Assembly (NCBI GenBank): GCA_002392705.1
Contig: DGHP01000100.1
Span: 1-19,085 of the forward strand
Length of the DNA: 19,085 bases
Direction: 5' to 3'
Source: Lachnospiraceae bacterium UBA3845
GTDB lineage: Bacteria > Bacillota > Clostridia > Lachnospirales > Lachnospiraceae
Below the pieces are notes generated by a model. That model did no database searches and was not told the origin of the DNA. It saw only the letters and a list, made by a program, of their open reading frames with translations. Shown here one piece after another: positions 15,358-19,085 of the stretch (position 1 is the first letter of the stretch; each line of letters begins with the position of its first letter). Both the position numbers and the translations under genes were made by a program.

Positions 15358-15942
15358 TCAAACATTCTTCTCCGGTTTCACGCTCAGATGATTCCGTCCC
15401 TTAAACAGCATAACGCCGCAAAGGCAAAGGCCGGTATCCCCCGCGAGAAAAAGAAACTCCCCCGGCTTCAGGACCAGGCCGGGCATCCGGGCCGCACTGT
15501 CCCCCGAAGCTTTTAAAAAAGCTGCGATCAGCCCCGTTCCTTCCCCAAGAAGGGCAAACAGGGCAAAGAGCGTCAGAAAAACCGCCGCCTGCGGATACCG
15601 GTTGTTGAACCGGTCCATGTGGCGCATCTCCAGCGGTTCCTTCAGAGAGCGCATGGCAAGGACATGTCCTGTCAGCAGCGCCAGGGGTACGGCGCAGAAA
15701 GCAAACGGGAGGGCTGTATAGAGCCGACGCATCGCCGCCGATTCAAAAAGCATGGCCCCGATATAGCAGATCCATCCGGCTGAAACAAAAAAAGCGCAGC
15801 GCTGCGCGAAAGCGCGGGCCGCGGGTTCTCCCTCCCGGAAGACGCAGGCCTTTCCGATATATTCGTACGAGGTCTTCACACGGCCGTCCGCGGAAAAATC
15901 CTCCACAAGCCGGTAATCCTTTCTGTAAGGATTTTTCGCCAT
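15358..15942 (-). CDS. Four-helix membrane protein of unknown function at the head of the opp operon
   Basis: 194 residues; ATG at 15942 with GGAAGGGG about six bases upstream. The soluble N-terminus (residues 1-45) begins MAKNPYRKDYRLVEDFSADGRVKTSYEYIGKACVF and looks structured rather than like a signal peptide. Four hydrophobic segments follow at about 46-66, 73-96, 119-143 and 160-180, with a charged loop (SLKEPLEMRHMDRFNNRYPQ) between the second and third, and a short basic tail. No catalytic motif or known family is recognised. A promoter and hairpin leader lie upstream, and oppA starts 159 bases after its stop with no clear terminator between, so it may be cotranscribed with the importer. 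Possible roles are an accessory subunit or regulator of the importer, but this is context only. Confidence 0.75.
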   Translation of the reverse strand: MAKNPYRKDYRLVEDFSADGRVKTSYEYIGKACVFREGEPAARAFAQRCAFFVSAGWICYIGAMLFESAAMRRLYTALPFAFCAVPLALLTGHVLAMRSLKEPLEMRHMDRFNNRYPQAAVFLTLFALFALLGEGTGLIAAFLKASGDSAARMPGLVLKPGEFLFLAGDTGLCLCGVMLFKGRNHLSVKPEKNV

Positions 15943-15972
15943 TTGCGCCCCTTCCGATCTTCACGCGCGGCG

Positions 15973-16047
15973 CATCCGCTCAGGAAAAAGTGCGGATGAA
16001 CGCAGAATCTGTTTCCTCCGTCCGGCGCGTTCCGCGCCCTGCCGGAG
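15973..16047 (-). other. Two hairpins in the leader of the opp-region transcript
   Basis: Minus transcripts starting near 16067 would fold CTCCG/CGGAG (16016-16020 with 16043-16047) around an inner GGCGCG-TTC-CGCGCC stem (16024-16038), then CATCCGC/GCGGATG (15973-15979 with 15992-15998) with a 12-base loop containing a T-run. The second ends 31 bases before the 15942 start codon. They do not match a riboswitch class I know. Confidence 0.5.
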
Positions 16048-16073
16048 AATTATTCTGTAAACTTAACTTCTCT

Positions 16074-16103
16074 ATCATACCATATTCCGAAATTACTATA
16101 CAA
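16074..16103 (-). promoter_or_regulatory. Extended -10 promoter driving the opp-region operon
   Basis: On the minus strand TGGTATGAT (16082-16074) is an extended -10, and TTGTAT (16103-16098) sits 18 bases upstream as a weak -35. It lies in an AT-rich island inside otherwise GC-rich DNA. Transcription would start near 16067, giving a leader of about 125 bases before the 15942 start codon. Confidence 0.55.
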
Positions 16104-16137
16104 GCCCTAACAGATTTCTTTCTGAAATCTAGTAATT
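16091..16137. repeat. Nested inverted repeat overlapping the opp-region promoter
   Basis: AATTACT (16091-16097) is complementary to AGTAATT (16131-16137), and AGATTTC (16112-16118) to GAAATCT (16124-16130). The right arms are contiguous; the left arms are separated by 14 bases (16098-16111), which contain the -35 box. The arrangement suggests one or two operator sites, or a cruciform-prone element. Confidence 0.6.
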
Positions 16138-16176
16138 ATTCACAAAATATGCATGAATATCCAACAAATGCAGCCT

Positions 16177-16282
16177 GAAAGGACAAGCCCGGAAGGACAT
16201 CTCCGGAAGGTCAGCTTCAGAAGGTCCGCTTTAGAAAGTCAGCTTCAGAAGGTCAGCTTCAGAAGGTCCGCTCCGGAAGGTA
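16177..16282. repeat. 14-bp tandem repeat array (about 7.5 copies)
   Basis: Units begin at 16177 (15 bp, one extra A), 16192, 16206, 16220, 16234, 16248 and 16262, with a partial one at 16276. The typical unit is GAAGGTCAGCTTCA; variants differ at a few positions (GAAGGTCCGCTTTA, GAAGGACATCTCCG). Each unit contains a short GAAG...CTTC dyad. It is intergenic, between the terminator of the kinase gene and the opp-region promoter. There are no spacers, so it is not a CRISPR array. Confidence 0.88.
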
Positions 16283-16316
16283 AGGCGGCCGTTAACAGAA
16301 GAAAGCTGCGCGGATG

Positions 16317-16352
16317 AAAAAACGGACAGGGAAACTTTCATCTCCCCGTCCG
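16317..16352 (-). terminator. Intrinsic terminator of the TRAP/kinase operon
   Basis: On the minus strand CGGACGGGGA pairs with TCCCTGTCCG (10 bp including one G-U) around a 10-base loop, followed directly by TTTTTT. It begins 12 bases after the stop of the kinase-like gene. Confidence 0.9.
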
Positions 16353-16364
16353 ATGTTATCCGCT

Positions 16365-16952
16365 TTACCGCACTTTATCTTTCAGGATCTCCGCAAGGAT
16401 CTTTACGCACACGTCCATACCGATCTTACCGGTATCCAGGCAGATATTGTAATCTCTCGCATCGCCCATCAGATGCCCGGTATAGGCGTGATAATAGGTA
16501 TTCCTCAGGCGGTCGCGCTTCAGGATGTATTTGTCGATATCCGTCTTTCCGTTCTCGTTCAGCTCCAGCGCGCGTTTCCTGCGGTGCTCCATATCCGCGT
16601 AGAGGAAGATATCAAAGGAGTCGATTTTCTCTTCTCTCAGAATCATGTTGGAGCAGCGCCCGACGATGATGCAGGGATGTTTCGCAAGGTCCAGTATAAC
16701 CTCCCGCTGCGCCTCAAAGATGGCGTCATAGGAGCTGTTATAGGCATTCGTGCTGAGGAACTGGTTGATGAACTTTCTGCTCCCGCTCATATCCTCGCCT
16801 TCGCGCCGGATATCATCCTCGGAATAGCCGCTTATTTTCGCCGTCATCCTGACAAAATCGATATCATAATATTCAATTCCCAGTTCCTGCGCAAGGCCGC
16901 GGGCAACCGTACGCCCGCCGGCTCCGTATTCTCTGCTGATTGTGATAATCAT
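16365..16952 (-). CDS. Cytidylate-kinase-like protein (Cytidylate_kin2 family)
   Basis: 195 residues, normal for the family; ATG at 16952 with AAGGAGG seven bases upstream. It starts MIITISREYGAGGRTVARGLAQELGIEYYD, the characteristic modified P-loop (SREYGAGGR) of Cytidylate_kin2 proteins, which differs from the GxGKG/S loop of true Cmk. Further family-like segments are CIIVGRCSNMILRE (about 93-106), the DIFLYADMEHRRKRALE lid approach (about 113-129) and YILKRDRLRNTYYHAYTG (about 141-158). These proteins are thought to be nucleoside-monophosphate kinase relatives, but their substrates are largely undefined. It starts 13 bases after the TRAP permease stop, so the two are almost certainly cotranscribed, and a terminator follows. 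I would not call it cmk. Confidence 0.9.
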   Translation of the reverse strand: MIITISREYGAGGRTVARGLAQELGIEYYDIDFVRMTAKISGYSEDDIRREGEDMSGSRKFINQFLSTNAYNSSYDAIFEAQREVILDLAKHPCIIVGRCSNMILREEKIDSFDIFLYADMEHRRKRALELNENGKTDIDKYILKRDRLRNTYYHAYTGHLMGDARDYNICLDTGKIGMDVCVKILAEILKDKVR

Positions 16953-16965
16953 AATCTCTCCTCCT

Positions 16966-18921
16966 TTATGCCGCTTTCATACGATTTCTCTTCGTGATTT
17001 CAAGAGCAAAAACAGCAGCCGTGATTACCGTTCCGAGAATATCCGTCAGGGTGCCCGGATAGATCAGCATCAGTCCGGCAGCCGCGAGAATAACGCGCAT
17101 CAGGGGATTCAGGTTCGTAAGCATGAATCCCTCCAGCGCCGCCGAAATCGCGTACATGCCGATGACGCTGGTGATAATGATGATCACAAACTCCGCCGCG
17201 TTCGTATCGATCAGGAGCATGGCCGGATTCAGACAGAACATATAAGGAATCAGGAAGGCGGCGATCGCGAGCTTGGAAGCGTTCAGGGCCGTCCGCATGG
17301 GATCGGATTTGGCGATGGCGGATCCCGCGTAAGCCGCGAGGGCAACCGGCGGCGTAATGTCCGCCACGATTCCGAAATAGAATACAAACATGCTGGCGCA
17401 GATGGTATTCAGTCCCATACCGGTGGTAAGGATCGGCGCGCAGGTGGTGGCCATAATGATATAGGTAGCCGTCGTCGGAACACCCATGCCCAGCACGATG
17501 CAGCAAAGCATCGTCAGGACAAGCGCGATCATCAGATGGCCGTGGGAGACGCCTACAATGGCGGAAATGAAGACCTGGCCGAGACCGGTCATGGTCACAA
17601 CGCCCGCGATGATACCGGCGATGCCGCATGCGACCGCGATGCTCAGAGTGTTCTTTGCGCCGGTCTCCAGCGCGTCAACGAATTTCTTCGGCGTCATCCG
17701 GTGTTCTTTGTCAAAGAGACTCACGGCGATGCAGAGAATCGTGGCGATGATCGCCGCCCTGCTCATGGTATACCCTGCTATGATCAGATAGACGAGGGCC
17801 GCCAGCGGAATCAGCAGATAGATCTTCGGCAGGATCTTTCTGACTTCCGGAAGCTCTTCCTTCGGAATTCCTTTCAGGTTCAGGCGCTTCGCGCGCAGAT
17901 GGACCATCAGGAAAATACCGGTGAAGTAAAGGACAGCCGGGAGGATGGCCCGGACGACGATATTGGAGTAGGGCACGCCGACCATCTCCGCCATCAGGAA
18001 CGCAGCCGCGCCCATGATGGGCGGCATGATCTGTCCGCCCGTGGAAGCCGCCGCTTCCACAGCGCCCGCGAATTCGCCCGGATATCCCGTCTTCTTCATC
18101 ATCGGGATGGTAACGGATCCGGTTGTAACGGTATTGCCTACGCTGGATCCGGAAACCATGCCGCAGAGGGCGGATGAAATGACCGCAACCTTGGCGGGGC
18201 CGCCGGAAGCAGCTCCGGCGACGCAGTTGGCGCACTGGATAAAGAAATCCGCTATCCCGGTCGTCTCCAGGAAGGCGCCGAATATGATAAACAGAACGAT
18301 GTAGGTGCTGCAGACGCCGACCGGGGTGCCGATCACGCCGTTGGTGGTATAGAACAGATTATAGATAATGATGCGCAGCGACTTGCCGACCGCAAAGGAA
18401 TAGATCACGAAGCAGCCCGCCACCACAAGGATCGGGATACCGGTCACTCTGCGGCAGCACTCGGCAAGGATCAGGATGCCGATCACGCCCAGCCAGACTT
18501 CCTTCTGGTTGATACGCACCGCGCGGTTGATGATGGACTTGTTATTCACTACAAAATAGAAAAAGCTGCCGGATCCGGCCGCGGCCAGAATGATATCGTA
18601 GATCGGGATCCGGTTCACCTTCTGCGGTTTTCCGCCGGACTTGCGCGCCGGAAACAGGATGAAGACAAAGATGATGACCAGCCCCAGAAACAGCGGCCGC
18701 CTGATCCGCTCATCCCATACCGCGAACAGATTCATATACACCATAAACAGAGAGAATCCCGCCAGCAGAAACTTGATGACGAGGGCCGGTACGCCTTCCC
18801 AGGGCCGGACATTTGACTCCCTGTCATATTTTTTCATAATCTCATCGACGTCAGCCATGGAGCCGGTATCGGCGGCTGCTGCCGTATTTTTCAGTTTTTC
18901 ATCTTCCCTGACATCTTTCAT
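16966..18921 (-). CDS. TRAP transporter permease, fused small and large membrane subunits (TAXI type)
   Basis: 651 residues, as expected for a fused DctQ-DctM permease; ATG at 18921 with GAAGG five bases upstream. A hydrophilic N-terminus of about 45 residues (ADVDEIMKKYDRESNVRP) is followed by the small-subunit part and then the large transport subunit. Recognisable elements: GAFLETTGIADFFIQCANCVAGAASGGPAKVAVISSALCGMVSGSSVGNTVTTGSVTIPMMKK, GGQIMPPIMGAAAFLMAE, and GIVADITPPVALAAYAGSAIAKSDP near 517-540. In TRAP systems an ion gradient drives uptake of carboxylates or amino acids delivered by a separate binding protein; fused permeases of this form go with TAXI binding proteins. None is in the window; it would be expected just upstream beyond 19085. 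It is cotranscribed with the kinase-like gene. Confidence 0.93.
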   Translation of the reverse strand: MKDVREDEKLKNTAAAADTGSMADVDEIMKKYDRESNVRPWEGVPALVIKFLLAGFSLFMVYMNLFAVWDERIRRPLFLGLVIIFVFILFPARKSGGKPQKVNRIPIYDIILAAAGSGSFFYFVVNNKSIINRAVRINQKEVWLGVIGILILAECCRRVTGIPILVVAGCFVIYSFAVGKSLRIIIYNLFYTTNGVIGTPVGVCSTYIVLFIIFGAFLETTGIADFFIQCANCVAGAASGGPAKVAVISSALCGMVSGSSVGNTVTTGSVTIPMMKKTGYPGEFAGAVEAAASTGGQIMPPIMGAAAFLMAEMVGVPYSNIVVRAILPAVLYFTGIFLMVHLRAKRLNLKGIPKEELPEVRKILPKIYLLIPLAALVYLIIAGYTMSRAAIIATILCIAVSLFDKEHRMTPKKFVDALETGAKNTLSIAVACGIAGIIAGVVTMTGLGQVFISAIVGVSHGHLMIALVLTMLCCIVLGMGVPTTATYIIMATTCAPILTTGMGLNTICASMFVFYFGIVADITPPVALAAYAGSAIAKSDPMRTALNASKLAIAAFLIPYMFCLNPAMLLIDTNAAEFVIIIITSVIGMYAISAALEGFMLTNLNPLMRVILAAAGLMLIYPGTLTDILGTVITAAVFALEITKRNRMKAA

Positions 18922-18984
18922 AATTACCTTCTTCCTGCTTTCAGCCCTTTATTTTATGACCGCCGTTCCCGGCTTGTCATATGC

Positions 18985-19010
18985 GGCCGGTGGCCTTTGC
19001 ATCTCCGGCC
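18985..19010 (-). other. GC stem-loop between the right-edge terminator and the TRAP permease
   Basis: GGCCGG (18985-18990) and CCGGCC (19005-19010) form a 6-bp stem with a 14-base loop. It lies 64 bases before the permease start. It may affect mRNA stability or be incidental in GC-rich sequence. Confidence 0.35.
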
Positions 19011-19013
19011 CGG

Positions 19014-19056
19014 ATAAAAATCAGTGACAGTGATCCGGTCAGTACCGCTCTGTCAC
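19014..19056 (-). terminator. Probable terminator or attenuator upstream of the TRAP permease
   Basis: On the minus strand GTGACAG (19056-19050) pairs with CTGTCAC (19030-19024), with CGGT-ACTG-ACCG folding inside, followed by TGATTTTTATC. This would end, wholly or partly, a transcript entering from the right edge, about 100 bases before the permease start. Confidence 0.6.
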
Positions 19057-19085
19057 CTGAAACCGCACCATCGCGTTTCTGCCGC
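19039..19085 (-). other. Possible C-terminal end of an upstream gene (frame uncertain)
   Basis: The terminator at 19014-19056 implies a gene ending here. Two minus frames stop at the hairpin: one ending ...NAMVRFQVTERY (stop 19041-19039) and one ending ...RWCGFR (stop 19055-19053). Too little sequence remains to choose or to name a product. For a TAXI-type TRAP locus, a binding protein or a small DUF1850-type protein would be expected here, but that is context only. Confidence 0.25.

Noticed and set aside
16177..16282. CRISPR array
   Set aside because: The repeats are 14 bp and directly adjacent, with no spacers and no cas genes nearby.
16942..18177. 411-codon plus-strand open frame opposite the TRAP permease
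   Set aside because: His/Arg/Asp-rich shadow of a hydrophobic membrane protein gene.

Overview
The window looks like chromosomal DNA of a low-oxygen Gram-positive bacterium of the class Clostridia, probably Lachnospiraceae. The pointers are: a secreted protein with InlB/Flg_new-type repeats; an NlpC/P60 hydrolase carrying choline-binding-type wall repeats; strong AAGGAGG ribosome binding sites; a fused TAXI-type TRAP permease; a cytidylate-kinase-like protein; and moderately GC-rich genes separated by AT-rich promoter islands. This assignment is inferred from gene content; no rRNA or tRNA is present to confirm it.

Layout. (1) 1-547, minus: N-terminal part of a secreted repeat protein running off the left edge. 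(2) 830-1411, plus: a LysE/RhtB-type exporter. (3) 1712-2593, plus: a secreted wall hydrolase, with a possible WalR(YycF)-type box in front and a strong terminator behind. (4) 7174 to 2755, minus: a small one-helix membrane protein followed by a 1364-residue SWIM/SNF2 helicase-like ATPase with an in-frame 15-bp minisatellite. (5) 15942 to 7393, minus: a four-helix membrane protein of unknown function, then oppA, oppB, oppC, oppD and oppF, a complete oligopeptide-type ABC importer. (6) 18921 to 16365, minus: a fused TRAP permease and a cytidylate-kinase-like protein ending in a good terminator. The tail of a further gene may sit at the right edge.

The most unusual part is the Opp importer. OppC carries about 370 extra residues between its first membrane helix and the permease core, placed outside the cell and built partly of repeated modules. 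OppA is also oversized, has an acidic insertion, and has a signal peptide without a lipobox cysteine, so it should not be held on the membrane by lipid as Gram-positive binding proteins usually are. A simple, untested idea is that the OppC outer domain holds or docks this OppA.

The region between the TRAP/kinase operon and the Opp operon (15943-16364) is dense in structure: a terminator, a 14-bp tandem repeat array, a nested inverted repeat overlapping an extended -10 promoter, and two leader hairpins. Hairpins between oppA and oppB, and near the start of the TRAP permease, suggest that membrane components are expressed less than whatever precedes them.
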